Shown here: piece by piece, positions 45,870 through 58,173 of the stretch
How positions within the stretch are numbered: position 1 is the stretch's first letter
How the letters are laid out: every line of letters starts with the position of its first letter
Source of the DNA: Nemophila menziesii
Lineage: Eukaryota > Streptophyta > Magnoliopsida > Boraginales > Hydrophyllaceae
Reading direction: 5' to 3'
DNA length: 64,000 bases
Assembly (NCBI GenBank): GCA_029959085.1
Contig: JARWIR010000002.1
Span: 40,048,233-40,112,232 of the forward strand
Notes under the pieces: model-generated
Told to the model about the DNA's origin: nothing
Databases searched by the model: none
What the model saw: the letters and a program-made list of their open reading frames with translations, nothing else
Program-made: the position numbers and the translations under genes

Positions 45870-47268
45870 CATACACATATCATGCAAAATCAAATACTAA
45901 ATAATATCAATCCAAAATTAAATTCACAATGCTAGAAGGCCACGCTTATTCCTTATCTAAAGATGGTGGCTATAGGGTGTTCCTTGATATTTACTTGCTT
46001 TGACCGCTCCACTTAGCACACTCCCTATTAACTCACTGTGTATCTAAGAATCATGAGGTCTTTACGGTTTTAACATAGGCTTAGGGACGGTATGGTATGT
46101 ATATTTGGTAAATTCGAAGTGAGCTTTTGGCTCTCTCCTCAATTCCCATCAACAAACTGTCCAAGAGCTTGAGTTTACACATGAATAATGTTCTCACTCA
46201 ACCCAATTGACGCGCTTAATTAGCGTCCCCAAATTAACCCAATAAGCACTAAGGATGATTCACATAAAAATTTCTACTTTCCCGATCCGAATATATATAT
46301 TCTTTTCAAATCATTTCTTTATTTTCTTTTGTATAACTATGACTCTCTTTTTTAATGTTGAGATATCATGCTATTCTTTCATAGTTATGCCTTTTCATAA
46401 CTTTAGCTCGTAGCTTCTTTTTCATTCACTATTACCCCGACAAAGGGTTACAATAAAATAAACCTGTGAATCATCATTAAAATATAGCACAGAGCATAAT
46501 TGATAAGCTCAAAAATCCCAACCCAATGTAAATTCCCATATAGTGGACCAACCACCCCAAATTCAAGCTCAAGACTAGAAGTCTCAGGTTCGTGATTCAA
46601 GTGCGGGTCATATGGTCATGCCTAACAGTCTAAAGGGATATTGGCTTATAATGTGGCGACAAAAGAAAGGCTTAAAGGCTAAAAATTTGGCTAAGAAGGA
46701 TATAATTAATTCAGGGATAGACGGTCAAAAGGATTCAAAAGGCTAACAAAGAACTGCCTCTATCATTTTCCTATCTACACAGCTTGCCTCAAGTTCATAC
46801 CTAAGTGGGTTCTCTACTCATTTAGATCTCACATACTACAAACCACCCATTATCATTAAGCACAAGTTTACTTCTTTTGCATTGTTCATTAATTCTTCCT
46901 ATACATTATTTCATATTTGCATGCAATCTAAGTGCGTGTTATACTAACCCCTAAAGTCAACTATTTTATATCATAAATTCATAAATACCATGCTTGATGG
47001 GGGCATTTAAAATCTCTACAGTTAATGCAACTCTAAGATTAATTTTATTGAAAGCATGTAAAACACAAAAAATTGGGATGAGGCAACAAACCCCACCCCA
47101 AACTCAAAAGTGAGTCGTGCCTCAACGACTCGAAAAAGACTCAATAAAGCAATAAAATTAAACTAAACTACCTACCTAGTGCCTACCATCAATTAAGAAG
47201 AAGAATTAGAACGGGTTACCTGGCCATAAAGATCCATCATGTCCTCCTCCGAAGGAGAAGAATAATTA
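45870..47268 (-). other. element B 3' untranslated region (interrupted by A)
   Basis: With 36776-36930 it forms the 3' region of B. Module 4: hairpin GAGACT-tct-AGTCTT followed on the minus strand by GAGCTTGAATTTGGGGTGGT (about 46585-46551). Module 3: GAGTCGT-tgaggc-ACGACTC (47131-47112) followed by TTTTGAGTTTGGGGTGGG (47108-47091). There is no coding sequence. Confidence 0.7.
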
Positions 47269-47568
47269 TCAATATCCCTGTTCGATTTCATGTTGCAATT
47301 TGAGATCCCATGGAGGAATACAAGAATTAGTTTGAGAGGAAGAAGAACCTTGATCTTGAATTTGTGTCTTTTCTCTAGGCTTTGATGATACCCTCATCCT
47401 TGCTGTTAATTTCTTGTGTAGTGGTTGTGCAGGCGACTCTTCCTTTTTTTTTTCAATAGGCTTATTAAGATCGATGGCCTTTTCAATTGTAGAACCAAGC
47501 AAATTTTTGTTCTTCCCTAGTATACAACACTTCCTCTTATAATCCATAGCATATGTTCTGTTTGTCAT
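47269..47568 (-). CDS. element B 3' accessory protein, ~99 residues
   Basis: An open frame begins MTNRTYAMDYKRKC at 47568. It is Lys/Arg-rich with basic patches (IEKKKEESP, KKLTARMRVSSKPREK) and a Ser/Gln-rich segment near the C-terminus (QGSSSSQTNS). It has no signal peptide or membrane segment, so it is not an envelope-type protein. Element C has a clear homologue (10602), so the ORF predates the split of B and C. The start lies just after a hairpin and purine tract (47638-47578). It occupies the additional-ORF position between pol and the 3' LTR. The function is unknown; RNA or DNA binding is a guess from charge. Confidence 0.6.
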   Translation of the reverse strand: MTNRTYAMDYKRKCCILGKNKNLLGSTIEKAIDLNKPIEKKKEESPAQPLHKKLTARMRVSSKPREKTQIQDQGSSSSQTNSCIPPWDLKLQHEIEQGY

Positions 47569-47929
47569 GGTTGATTGACCCCAAACTCAAGTTATACCAA
47601 GGATAGAATAAAGTTAAGAAAACTTGGTGTAGCTTGAGTTTCTTGCTTGGATTAGATGAAAGAAGAAGACTTCTTGATGAATCTAGGAAGAATTCTTGAA
47701 AGCTTGATGATCTTGATGGTTTTTAATGGTGTTTTGTGATGAATTTGATGAAGAGGATGTGTTTATGGAGGATGGAGGAAAGAATTACTAATGTTATTGT
47801 GTTTGTTATAGAGGTTTAATCAAGCTTCAAAGTCTATCTATAAGGTTGGGAGCTGGAAAATTTGTATGGGAGAGGCTAGGGTTTGCACTTGATAAGGTAA
47901 GAAGTGTATAAGGCAACAATCTCTTTCAA
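47569..47929 (-). other. element B spacer between GC-rich repeats and accessory ORF
   Basis: Apart from the hairpin and purine tract at 47578-47638 it is AT-rich, with no coding feature. It corresponds to 40343-40723 in A. Confidence 0.45.
47578..47638 (-). promoter_or_regulatory. large hairpin and purine tract before the B accessory ORF
   Basis: CTCAAGCTACACCAAG (47638-47623) pairs at 14 of 16 positions with CTTGGTATAACTTGAG (47601-47586). The 3' arm overlaps the tract CTTGAGTTTGGGGTC (47592-47578), ten bases before the ATG. Element C keeps the 3' arm. Confidence 0.65.
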
Positions 47930-48290
47930 ACCGACATGCGGGCCGGCATACTGGAATTCTCGGTGGCATGCTGGTGCTGGACGTGTGTCTTTATGTACCT
48001 CTCGGCAAACAACCCGAGACTCTACCCGAGGCCACGTGTTTTTGTTCCGCCGGCATATGGGGCTAATGGCCGGCATGCCGGTGCTGCTTTTTGTCCAGGG
48101 GTGAACTCCGTCAGAATAGCCGAGGCGAGCTACCCGAGGGCAAGGGTTTTCCATCTGGCAGGCATACCGGAATTCTAGGCGGCATGCCGGTGCGACACGT
48201 CAATTTTTCTCAACCTCTCGGCAAACAACCAGAGCCTTGGACCCGTGGGCACGTGTTTCTGATCCGCCGGCATACCGGTCAGAGCAACAA
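47930..48290. repeat. GC-rich ~125-bp direct repeats of element B
   Basis: Two diverged copies (about 47944-48064 and 48160-48285) share ggcata(c/t)(c/t)ggaattct, ggcatgc(c/t)ggtg, ctctcggcaaacaacc, cacgtgttt and ccgccggcata. They are full of ccggcatgccgg-type palindromes. The block lies downstream of pol, like the palindromes of A and the units of C, but its sequence is unrelated. Confidence 0.75.
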
Positions 48291-48474
48291 ATTATTATTT
48301 TCCGTTTCCTTAGCACCCCAAACTCAATTCCTGCACTATTAAACACTACCTTTCTCATTTATTTTTTTAAAAGTAGACACTAAAACTCGACACTAACTTA
48401 GAATTATACACTAGGAATTGAAAAATATAAAGCAATAAACTAATATACAATGAACTGGCTTTTGTTTAACGTCG

Positions 48475-49904
48475 TTAAGCTCGACGGGTTACCTCCCACA
48501 ACAATTCAACTTCAAGGAGGTACATGACCTCCCCCGGATGTGGATCCACCATGTGATTAGTATCCTCGCCTCCATGATAGATTTTCAGACGATGACCATT
48601 CACCATAATGGTGCGGTGTTCAGTTGGATGCTCAATCTCTATAGCTCCATGAGGCGTAACTTTAGTCACAATGTAAGGACCAAACCACTTTGATCTCAAC
48701 TTTCCCGGATAATTGCTGAACTTGGAGTTGTATTTTAGGACCCTCTGTCCCACTTCAAATGTCTTTGCACGGATACAATTATCATGCCACCTCTTCGTAT
48801 TTTCTTTGTAAAGTTTCGTGTTATCATAGACATGTAATCGAAACTCATCAAGTTCATTCAGCTTCATCATAGGATTCTCACCAGCCAAAGTAGGATCTAA
48901 ATTCAACTGCGCTATAGCCCAGTACGCACCTAATTCAAGTTCAAGAGGTAAGTGACAAGCCTTAACAAAAACCATACGATACGGAGATGCACCAACTAGA
49001 GTTTTAAACGCAGTACGATAAGCCCACAACGCATCATCTAGCTTCATAGACCAATCTTTTCGTGTGGGGCCCACAGTCTTTTCTATAATAGATTTTACCT
49101 CTCGATTAGAGACCTCAGCTTGACCATTGGCTTGTGGATGATACGCGGTAGATACACGATGTCTCACACCATACTTCTCTAGAACTGTCTTCAGATATTT
49201 GTTCACAAAGTGTGAACCTCCATCACTGATAATAACTCTAGGTGTACCATGTCTAGTGAAGATGTGTGACTTTAAAAATTTAATTACTACTCGCGAGTCA
49301 TTAGTTGGTAGAGCTACAGCCTCTACCCATTTAGACACGTAATCAACAACTAGTAGGATGTAAAGATTCTCGTTAGATGGTACAAAAAGGACCCATGAAA
49401 TCAATACCCCATACATCAAATATTTCAACTTCAAGAACATTATTACGTGGCATCTCGTCCCTCTTGGATATATTTCCAGCAAACTGGCATCTATGACACT
49501 TCTGAACATACTCATGACAATACTTATGTAAAGTAGGCCAATAAAAATCGGATTGTAGTACCTTAGCAGCTGTGGTAACCCTTGAAGTGTCCATCGTATG
49601 TCGAATCATGACAACTCACAATGACTGCCCAAACGTCTCTCTCAGGTATGCATCTTCTCACCATTTGATCACTACATACTTTGTAGAGGAAGGGATCCTC
49701 CCAAAAGAACTGTTTAACACGATGGATTAATATATTCTTGTCTTGTGATGTGGCTCCTTGAGGAAAGTTACCACTCACAATAAGATTTGCAATGTCAGCA
49801 TACCAAGGAGTACCATCATGTATAACAAATAAACTCTCATCAGGAAACTCTTCTCGAACCAACTCAGGATCACTATTAAGCTCTGAACCTTCGAGACGTG
49901 ACAA
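48475..49904 (-). pseudogene. element B integrase
   Basis: Fragments in order: HHCC zinc domain (HDSTYDGHF about 49610; [26 protein letters not shown] about 49545-49450), catalytic core ([10 protein letters not shown], then [15 protein letters not shown] and [38 protein letters not shown]) with the D, D and E residues visible, and the SH3-like C-terminus ([39 protein letters not shown]). A frameshift near 49385 separates the first catalytic Asp from the rest, and another lies near 49580. From 49515 to 48475 the frame is open (346 codons). It ends shortly after VTRRA. Confidence 0.92.
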
Positions 49905-51441
49905 ATGATCTCCAACCTGATTATCACAACCCTTTCGATCTCGGATTTCTAAGTCAAATTATTGTAACAATAACACCCATCTAATTAAGCGCGGCTTAGC
50001 ATCTTTCTTTCCATAAGGTATCTAATTGCAGAATGATTAGTAAACACGACAACTTTTGCCCCAAGAAGCTAGGAACGAAATTTGTCGAATGCATATACTA
50101 CAGCTAGTAACTCCTTCTCAGTTACGGTATAATTTACTTGAGCACTTGTAAAGACCTTACTAGCGTAGTAGATGGAATGAAATACCTTATCTTTTCTTTG
50201 TCCCAGAACAGCACCCATAGCAAGATCACTTGCATCACACATAACTTCAAACTGAATCTTCCAATCAGGAGGTAATACAATAGGTGCAGAAATAAGCTTC
50301 TCCTTAATATTTTGAAAGGCCACCATGCAAGCTTCATCAAAAATGAATTTGGCGTCCTTCTCAAGTAAGTTACACAATGTCTTAGAGATCTTGGAGAAGT
50401 CCTTGATGAAACGACGGTAAAAACAAACATGACCTAAGAAACTTCTTACCCCTTTAACAGAAATCGTAGGGGGCAGAGTTTTAATTACCTTAATCTTTGC
50501 GCGATCAACTTCCAAACCCGAAATCGAAACCTTGTGTCCCAACACTATACCTTCACGAACCATAAAGTGACATTTTTCCCAGTTCAAAACCAAACCAGAT
50601 TCCTTGCATCTAACCAACACCTTCTCCATGTTTCGCAAACACTCATCAAAGTTATCACCAAACACAGAAAAGTCATCCATAAATACCTCAAGAAAATCAT
50701 CGATCATGTCCCAGAAATTCGCCATCATACATCTTTGAAAAGTAGCAGGTGCATTACATAATCCGAATGGTATCCTTCGAAAGGCAAAGGTACCAAAAGG
50801 ACATGTAAAAGTGGTCTTATGTTGGTGTTTTGGATCTACATAAATTTGATTGTATCCTGAATACCCATCCAAAAAACAATAATATTCTCTAACCGCTAAC
50901 TTGTCTAACATCTGATCAATAAACGGAAGAGGGAAGTGATCTTTTCTGGTGGCCTTGTTCAACTTACGGTAATCCATCCACACTCTCCAACCAACAACGG
51001 TCCTTGAGGGTATGTCTTCATTCTGTTCATTCAAGATGGTAGTAATACCACCCTTCTTTGGTACGCATTGAACTGGACTCACCCATCCACTACTAGATAT
51101 ATGATATATGATTTTTGCATCTAGCAACTTGATAACCTCTTTCTTCACCACTTCCTTCATAGCTGGAATCAATCTTCTTTGTCCTTCAATCGAGCGTGCA
51201 CTTTCATCGTCCAGATGATTTTTTATTGGAAATAGGAAGTACTAATACCTTTGATGTCAGCAATAGTCCAACCAATCGCGTCTTTGTTAGCTCTTACTAT
51301 GCGCAAAAGTTTTTCTTCTTGAAGACCTGTTAAAGTAGCTAAAACAATAACATGCAGAGTTTTGTTAGTACCTTAATACGCATACCTCAGGTGTGTCGGA
51401 AGTGGATTTTCTTCTATCTTCGGGGGAGCTTCGATAGATGA
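49905..51441 (-). pseudogene. element B reverse transcriptase and RNase H
   Basis: The largest open part (51172-50069, 367 codons) starts IPAMKEVVKKEVIKLLD. It contains WVSPVQCVPKKGG, WRVWMDYRKLNKATRKDHFPLPF, FRRIPFGLCNAPATFQRCM, the catalytic FMDDFSVFGD, and the RNase H start FEVMCDASDLAMGAVLG with TVTEKELLAVVYAFDKFRS. The RT core is complete, but frameshifts before 51172 and after 50069 cut it from protease and integrase. Element C has a matching fragment at 8045-8721. Confidence 0.92.
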
Positions 51442-52408
51442 TTAATTTTTAAGAACTATCTCCCCCGGTTCTCGAACATTTTCATAAGTGAGACACTTCT
51501 GCTTCAGATATCCAGAGTTAAGAGCTGCAACTGTTTCGGCTAACTCTTCGATTGGCTTTGGTAAGTCATGTGTTAGGGTAGCTTGCAAGATATCACCAAA
51601 GTTCATGTATTCCCATACTTCTCGTCTGGCTAAATCAATTACGTCCAATTGGAATTAGTCTTCTCGCATATCTGGAAACTTCATTGCCCTTAACACGTTG
51701 AACTTTACCTCCTCGTCTTGGATTCACATTGTTAATTCTCCGTTTTCTACATCAATAATAGTACGCCCCATGGCTAGGAATGGTCGCCCCAAGATGATGG
51801 GGACATTCCTATCCGCGTCGTGTTCAAGAATAACAAAATCAACGTGAAAAATTAAAGTACCTGCCTTGACGAGGACATCTTCTATGCGTCCCTCTAGATG
51901 TGCAATGGATCTATCAGCCATTTACAAGACCATGGATTGCGGCCTTACTTCTCCTATCTTCAACATCTCGAAAAATTGATTTGGGCATGAGATTGATACT
52001 TTCTCCCAAGTCACACAAAGATTTACCTTGCCACTGATTCCCAATGGAAATAGGAATAGTAAGACTCCCAGGATCAAGTAGTTTTGGTGGCAATTTGCTT
52101 TGGCATATGGAACTACATTCTTCAGGCAAGCCTATCATCTCATTCTCAAGGTGTGGTCTTTTGTTGGCGACGACTCTTTTCAGGAATTTGACATATTTCG
52201 GCACATCTCTAATGGCATCTAGGAATGGAATGTTAATATTAAGACCACGTACCACATTCAAGAATTTCTGATAGTCAGCCATATCTCCTTTCTTCTGAAC
52301 TCTCGAGGGAAAAGGTGGAGGAGGACGGGGTTCTGTAGTATCTGGCTTCTTTGTCTTTTCCAATATCTTCTCCACTTCCACTACTTCAGGTTCATCTTCT
52401 TTCTCCAT
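51442..52408 (-). pseudogene. element B protease region
   Basis: 52408-51914 encodes PPPPFPSRVQKKGDMADYQKF and TIPISIGNQWQGKSLCDLGE, the protease active site (A has DLGA). The frame then shifts to ADRSIAHLEGRIEDVLVK and ILGRPFLAMG (51921-51724). After a stop, 51648-51442 continues the protease-RT linker. It is broken at three points, so no active protease is expected. Confidence 0.88.
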
Positions 52409-54003
52409 CGCATCTTTCGCCAGTTTTTTTCACAGTTGTTTCTTTTTCTTTCATCACGGGAAAAGGAGGCGGTGGGAGATTCTTACCACTTCTAAGTGTC
52501 ACTGCATTACAATCTTCTCTTTGCTTGGGTTCTTTAGTGTCACTTGGTAATTGTCCCTGTGGACGCGGATTTAATTGCTTTGCCATCTGAGCCATCTGAG
52601 TTTCCATCAATTTAAGTGTTGCGGCCGTAGTTTGTTGAATGTTGATTCGTGTCGTCAAGGTTTGCTGCACATCAAATGCACCTTCTTGAGGTTGAGCAGG
52701 TAGAGCTTTCTAGTTCATGGTCTTGGTGTAAGCATCTTGAGGAGGTTGTCTCTGCGCCTAATTTCCGTACGCTTGTCCACCTTGGTAATTGTTTTTTTTC
52801 TTGGTTGAAAGTTATTGCCTTAGTGGCGTGGTTGATATGCATAAGTCGGATTAGCTGCCCCATTTGGATTTGAATATTGGAAACCCGGATGATTTCTATT
52901 CGGTTGATAACCTTGACCACTTGAGTTATAGTTTCCTCGGTTAGAAACAAAATTACGGATTCTGGATTGTTTTGACATTGCTCCCATTCATGATCTTGCG
53001 TACCGCAGTTAGAACACCCATAAACTTCTTGTGTAACATTAACTTCTGCTCTTCTACCTGCAACACTCTTTGTAACAGCTAGAGTAAGCTGTTTTATTTG
53101 TTGCTCAAGTTTATTTTCCATGGCGGTGAATTTTTCTTCAATTAACGCACTATTTCCACCTCGAATAGGTGTTCTCACAGTATTCCAACCTAGTTCATTC
53201 GTAACTGTTCTATTCAAACTGATCTTAGCATGGACTGGTTGTACCTGTAGGAATCCACCACCACAAAGCAAGTCTAGATCTTTTCTTGAAGAGCCATCAA
53301 GTCCTCGGTAAAATATCTTCGTCTGTTGAATCTCTCTGAGGCCATGATCAGGGACTCTTCTTAAACAAATCTGAAATCTCTTCCAACTTCTACCCAAAAT
53401 CTCATCTTGATCTTGTTTGAATGAATTTAATTCAACTTGCGCATCAAGTCTCATATTCGTTGGGTAGTATCTATCAAAGAACGCAGTTTGTAATGCGTCC
53501 CATGTTGTAATTGTTCCGGGTTCTTGAGAATCATGCCATTCACTTTCTCCATCAATAACGAAATGCCTAAAATTAGCAAAATACATCTGCTCCCTTGTTA
53601 CTCCTTGCGTAATATAGGAATCGTAGATTTGCATGAACTTCTGTACAGCACGGATTGGATCTTCGCCAGGTGCTCCTCGAAAATTGCCATAACTCTGAAA
53701 TTGAGATAACATACCACGATCGGGTCTAAATCTCTCGACATTAATATTTGCTGGGCCAATTCTGAGGGCGGAAGCTCTAAATGGAGCTTCTTCAGGGCCA
53801 TTGATGAACCACAGATAATTGTTCAGAGGAGGTTGAACTTGTGGAACAATAGGAACCACATGAGCAAGAGGAGGGTCGATTTCAGCCATTGCTTCTCTTG
53901 CTAATTGCTCCTCTAACTCTTTTGCTTTAGCTTCTCTCTTTCTTTTGTTTGCGTCTCGAACTAGGTTTTCGGGATTTGCAAGAATCACGATATCTTCACG
54001 CAT
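52392..54003 (-). pseudogene. element B Gag
   Basis: The ATG at 54003 (MREDIVILANPENLVRDANK) matches the start of the element A ORF; the open frame extends upstream to 54105 but that part looks untranslated. The Gag domain (GNFRGAPGEDPIRAVQKF, FFDRYYPTNMRLDAQVEL, IFYRGLDGSSRKDLDLL) is followed by the zinc knuckle GCSNCGTQDHEWEQC. A frameshift lies close to 52950-52670; the other frame carries AVTLRSGKNLPPPPFPV (about 52520-52460). Its similarity to Gag of A is high throughout. Confidence 0.92.
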
Positions 54004-54115
54004 AAACCAAAACCCGTAAACCTGAGAAAGAAAGACAACCCAGAGCGTAAAACTAAAAAATAAAATTAAAACAATTAAACTACTACAGATTAACACCGGG
54101 GTCACACGCCACCGT

Positions 54116-54132
54116 CCCCGGCCGCGGCGCCA
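54116..54132 (-). promoter_or_regulatory. element B primer-binding site (tRNA-Asp)
   Basis: On the minus strand TGGCGCCGCGGCCGGGG has two mismatches to the complement of the tRNA-Asp 3' end, six bases from the LTR. Confidence 0.88.
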
Positions 54133-54138
54133 AAAACT

Positions 54139-55892
54139 TGGTGGGTCCTGGTGTGTTTATAAATTAAGAACTGAAAATAAAGGAACCACTTAACCGCAAG
54201 TGTACGGTTCTCCAAGTAATATATGATAAACAAGTTTGTTCGTAGGGACAGATTAGGCACAACTCAGGTATTAATCGAAAAGTAGGAATAATTGCTTAAC
54301 AGAAAAATAAAAGATAAGATTTTTGTTTGGTTTTTTTATAAATTAGAAGATGCAAGAAAATAAATTACGAAAATAAAAGAAAGCAAATAAAAGAGACTTG
54401 AAACTTCAGATGAGAAAGAGTACTTGATCCTCGCAATGGTTTCACCTAACCTATCTAATTCATGCTTCTGTTTAAGGGCTAAACTGGTATTATTATGCTA
54501 GTCGGGACTCTAATATCTCTTAGCCCCCGTCAGGATGGACCTAAGAGCTATCTATGGTATTACAAACTCCTTCAGGGTGAATATAAGCTACCTTCATATG
54601 AATATTAATTTACCTCATTGGCTGCATGGTTAGTTAAGCCCGTCAGGGTCTATAACGGATACTATGCGTCTATTATCTAAGTCTGTAATTAAACCCCCCG
54701 TCAAGGTGATCCATAGGCCACTATATGGAATAAACTAATTACTATGAGCTAAGTTTGATTCATGACTTCAAAATTAGTGATTAAAACCAAATAATAGTCA
54801 ACACAAAATACCTAGTCTAATTTAAACTATTAAATCCCAAATTCAGAAAACATAAATTAAACAGAATTAAGTTCAACCCATATAGCAATTCTCCAGTACT
54901 AAAGAAATTAGTTCATAACGGAATGGAAAAATGAATTTAAATAAAAAGAATTCATGTTCAAATACAAATGATAAATTGATAACCTAAAGGGTAAGATGAC
55001 TGATGATGGAAGAACAGGACTCCTCCAGCACTAGCTTCTCCTTGCCTTCTTGCTCTGACTTGAAAACCTTAAGCCTCTTGTGTAATTCTCTAAAGTGTGT
55101 GAAAAAAGAGGAGGCTAAGGGGTGTATTTATAGGTGTTGGGAAGCCTAGGTCGAATTTACTTGGAGTGAAAGACAAGTTAAGAACTCTTAAATTCGTAGC
55201 CCTAAAATCTAGGAAAGGTAAGATTTTGCTGCTGATTTGTTTTAGTCATATTTCATTCAATACTTATCCGTTTGACACGTTCCAATATATGAAACCGCTT
55301 GTCTCGGAAAGCTCTTTCCATTGGTGCCTACCACTCGCCCAGATTCCTTGTCAATCTTAAGTTATAAACCCTTCTTTGAAATGTGGCTGGAATTTCAGAT
55401 TCATAAGGCAGCTTTATCTTTTCCTTCTTTGCATATATCTTTCCTTAATCTTCTTATTTCCATGTAAATATTATTTCCTTTACTTCTTTATCTCGACTTG
55501 GTCTCTAAGTAATTACCATATATTTTTTAAATCTTTACAATAAATATATAATTAAACCGCATATGCTTTAAAAAGAATAAATCAATAATTCAAGATTCGA
55601 AATAGGAAAGTGCACTCTAAAAATAGATACTCGAGTAAAAGTACTTCCTAACACACTAATATACCCTAAGACTATAATTCTCACTTCTCCTCCTTGGATT
55701 GGTCTTTCATGAAATTCAAGAAACTACTAACTTTGCATTAAAAACAATCAAATTTACGCAGAAAAGCTCTAAAAACGCAATTAGTCAAATTCCAAGGATA
55801 GAAAGTGCAATATGGTCAATTAAGCATAAAAGTTATTCACCTATAAGGATGTCTCCAAAGGGCTAATAATTAGAACAAATAAAGAGACATCA
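54139..55892 (-). mobile_element. element B 5' LTR
   Basis: It is 1754 bp, with the same ends as 35007-36775. The four-hairpin module is at about 54520-54745. Some apical motifs are mutated, as in the domain-3 loop (CTGAAG for CTGACG). Confidence 0.95.
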
Positions 55893-56316
55893 AATCTCCC
55901 CTCTTTTTCTCTCAAAAATACTATTTAAAATCCCCAATTAAATTCCAATGTTCATTGTTTAAGGGGCAACAACTGCTATACAACTTAAGACATTGATTCT
56001 TACAATTATCCTTCGATGCTCCATATACGAAGGTGGTGTAAAACAAACTCCCCTCATTCTTAATAGCACAATGGAAGTGGATTATAGATTTATTAAGTAT
56101 AGCAATATCTACCGATTCTTTAATAAAAATAGCTAGACCCCCGCTTAATCCTAAAGGTTCAACTCTATCTAAAAGGGTCATGTTAAGAATTTTTTCTAGT
56201 TTTTTAACCGATTTAAAGGTGTTCTTAGTTTTCGAAAGAAAAAGTACCCGAGTCTGGTATTTTGTAACAATACCAGAAAGGTTTGGACTGTCAAGGTATT
56301 GCCAATACCCTGACAT
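55893..56316 (-). pseudogene. LINE-2 ORF2: endonuclease N-terminal part
   Basis: The minus strand reads TKNTFKSVKKLEKIL, EPLGLSGGLAIFIKE, FYTTFVYGASK and HWNLIGDFK, the AP-endonuclease fold of plant LINEs. It continues, after removal of element B and one aatct copy, at 35006. Confidence 0.88.
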
Positions 56317-58173
56317 TTCAAAGTTGTTTGTGTCATTGATTTTCTTGGGGTTGAATCAGGTCAACCTCGCAAACCTGTTGAGTAATCATTATGCATTCAA
56401 TCTCCTCTTCTTTATTCTTTTCAGCTTTCTCTTCTTCTTCGTTCATAAACTCCTCTTTATCTTCACCTTTCTTCATGCATTTTCTCCGTGTAGCTAGCAT
56501 TCCTAGAAACCCATATGGTATTTTGTCTAATCAAATTTACGTGGGTTTGGTTATGTTAATTGTTCTTTATAGTTCTCGTCTAAATTGATTGTCTGTCTCC
56601 TTTATTTCTTTCATACGATTCCCCTCCATCTTCATAATTTCTGATAAATTTTTGGTGTTTAGGATTGATTGAATCTCGTTGTTCAAAGAAATATACGTGT
56701 TCTTAGTTCTGGTGGAGAGTTGAAAATCCATCTAGGCTCGTGGATTCACAGAGAGCTTTTGAGTTTGGGTAGATTGAGGTTGAGATTAGAAATGAAGGAT
56801 TTAGGACGGGAGAAAATTTAGGGTTCTAAGTGTTTTGATTTGTCTGAAATGATTTAGGGGTGTTTGGGTTGGGTGGGTTATTGTTGTGTTTTGTGTTAAG
56901 TATGGATTATTTAATAATAATGTTAGGAATTTTTATAACCAAACTTGAATAATAAAACTTCCAAAGACCACTTCATTTCCACGTGGAGGAGGTGTTTCAA
57001 TTTGTTTGACCAAATTCTTTTCCAGCTCGGAAAGCCTCACCTCCCTTTCCTTATAACATTTGTTCTTCTCTTCTTTCTCTTTCATACCCTCTCCACTAAC
57101 CGAATAAACCAAATTGTTTTCGTCCTTCCTTTTTGCCATGGCCTCTCCTTGTCCTTTCTTAGCTCCATTACTAGATGTATTTCCAAATTTGAATACCACG
57201 TTAGTACTATTAACTCTGTTATTGGGTACGCTCACGATTCATGTATCATTCCTAGATGACTCGGATTGAGTCTTGTTGATGTTTTGATTCTTGTTCTCCA
57301 TAGATTTCCCAAATTATTTCCTTTCTTCTTCAACTTTCTGGATCGTATATGTTTTGGTTTGGACCCTAGTGGAGAGTTTGATCCATCCTCCTAATTTGGG
57401 GATAACCTTAGGGTTTTGCATTTGGATTCCTCATGTTCAAATATACCACAACCATAACACCCATGTACAATATTCTCGTATCTGAATCTAGTCCATATTG
57501 GTTTGTATTCTGATTCCCAGTAATTAATTCCATGTACAAGCGGATTTTTTAGGTCCCAGACAACTCTTACTCAGGTTATTAATGATTCATCAATTTTCAC
57601 TTAAGCAGATAATTCTATCGTTTGAACTTGTCCAAAGAAACTGAGCATCTTACCTAGATATTTAGTAGTGAGAAGGTTAATTAATACTCCTGAGAGCTGT
57701 ATCCACAGATTTATGTGCTCAACCTCCTTGTTTCCTTGTTTCTTTAGACCCTAATACTTATTAATGTGATTTTTGATAGAAACAAATTTTACTTTCTCTT
57801 GAATCATGAGTTTAGCCATTAGTTTTGGCTCATTAGCATTTTTTATATAGAATCTTTGTCAGGAGTTATTACTAACTGTTTGTTCATTGCTAGTGGATGT
57901 GAAGAAGCAAAAAAATCCATAACTGAAAGAGGTCGAGGAAGCTTAATTGGGAAAAAAGGAAGTGAAGGTTGAAAAGAGATGAAAAGGACTTGAAAGATTC
58001 AATGTTGTGAAGAGTTTACTAGGTTATAACACTGTTTATGAGTAGGAATCCAAAAAAATTTAACGTTTTGATGGATGTTTTAGGATAGAGTATGTGTTTA
58101 TTTGTGAGTGAGTGTGTGTAGAAAAGTGTAGAAACTAGATAGGATTTTCATTTTCTCTATTGTATGATGTCCT
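56317..58173 (-). pseudogene. LINE-2 5' region with ORF1
   Basis: ORF1 traces run on the minus strand from about 57860: KLMAKLMIQEKVKFVS, INLWIQLSGVLINLLTTKYLGKML (DUF4283-like), then the zinc knuckle CYGCGIFEHEESKC (about 57470). A charged coiled-coil-like C-terminal part follows (KEKEEKNKCYKEREVRLSELE, 57235-56933). Many stops are present. The 5' end is placed near 58173 because ttcttgtactt there resembles tttttgtactt beside the poly-A end (26101). This 11-bp match with one mismatch is weak. Confidence 0.75.

Larger units (their letters stand above)
35007..55892 (-). mobile_element. Athila-type LTR retrotransposon B, host of nested element A
   Basis: The LTRs at 35007-36775 and 54139-55892 and the 5-bp target duplication aatct (35002-35006, 55893-55897) define a complete element of about 11.9 kb once the 8.9-kb element A is removed. 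Order on the minus strand: LTR, tRNA-Asp primer site, gag, protease, RT, RNase H, integrase, GC-rich repeats, accessory ORF, long 3' region, polypurine tract, LTR. Its LTRs differ by about 6% over the first 260 bp by eye, so it is much older than A, as the nesting requires. All pol domains are broken. Confidence 0.95.
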
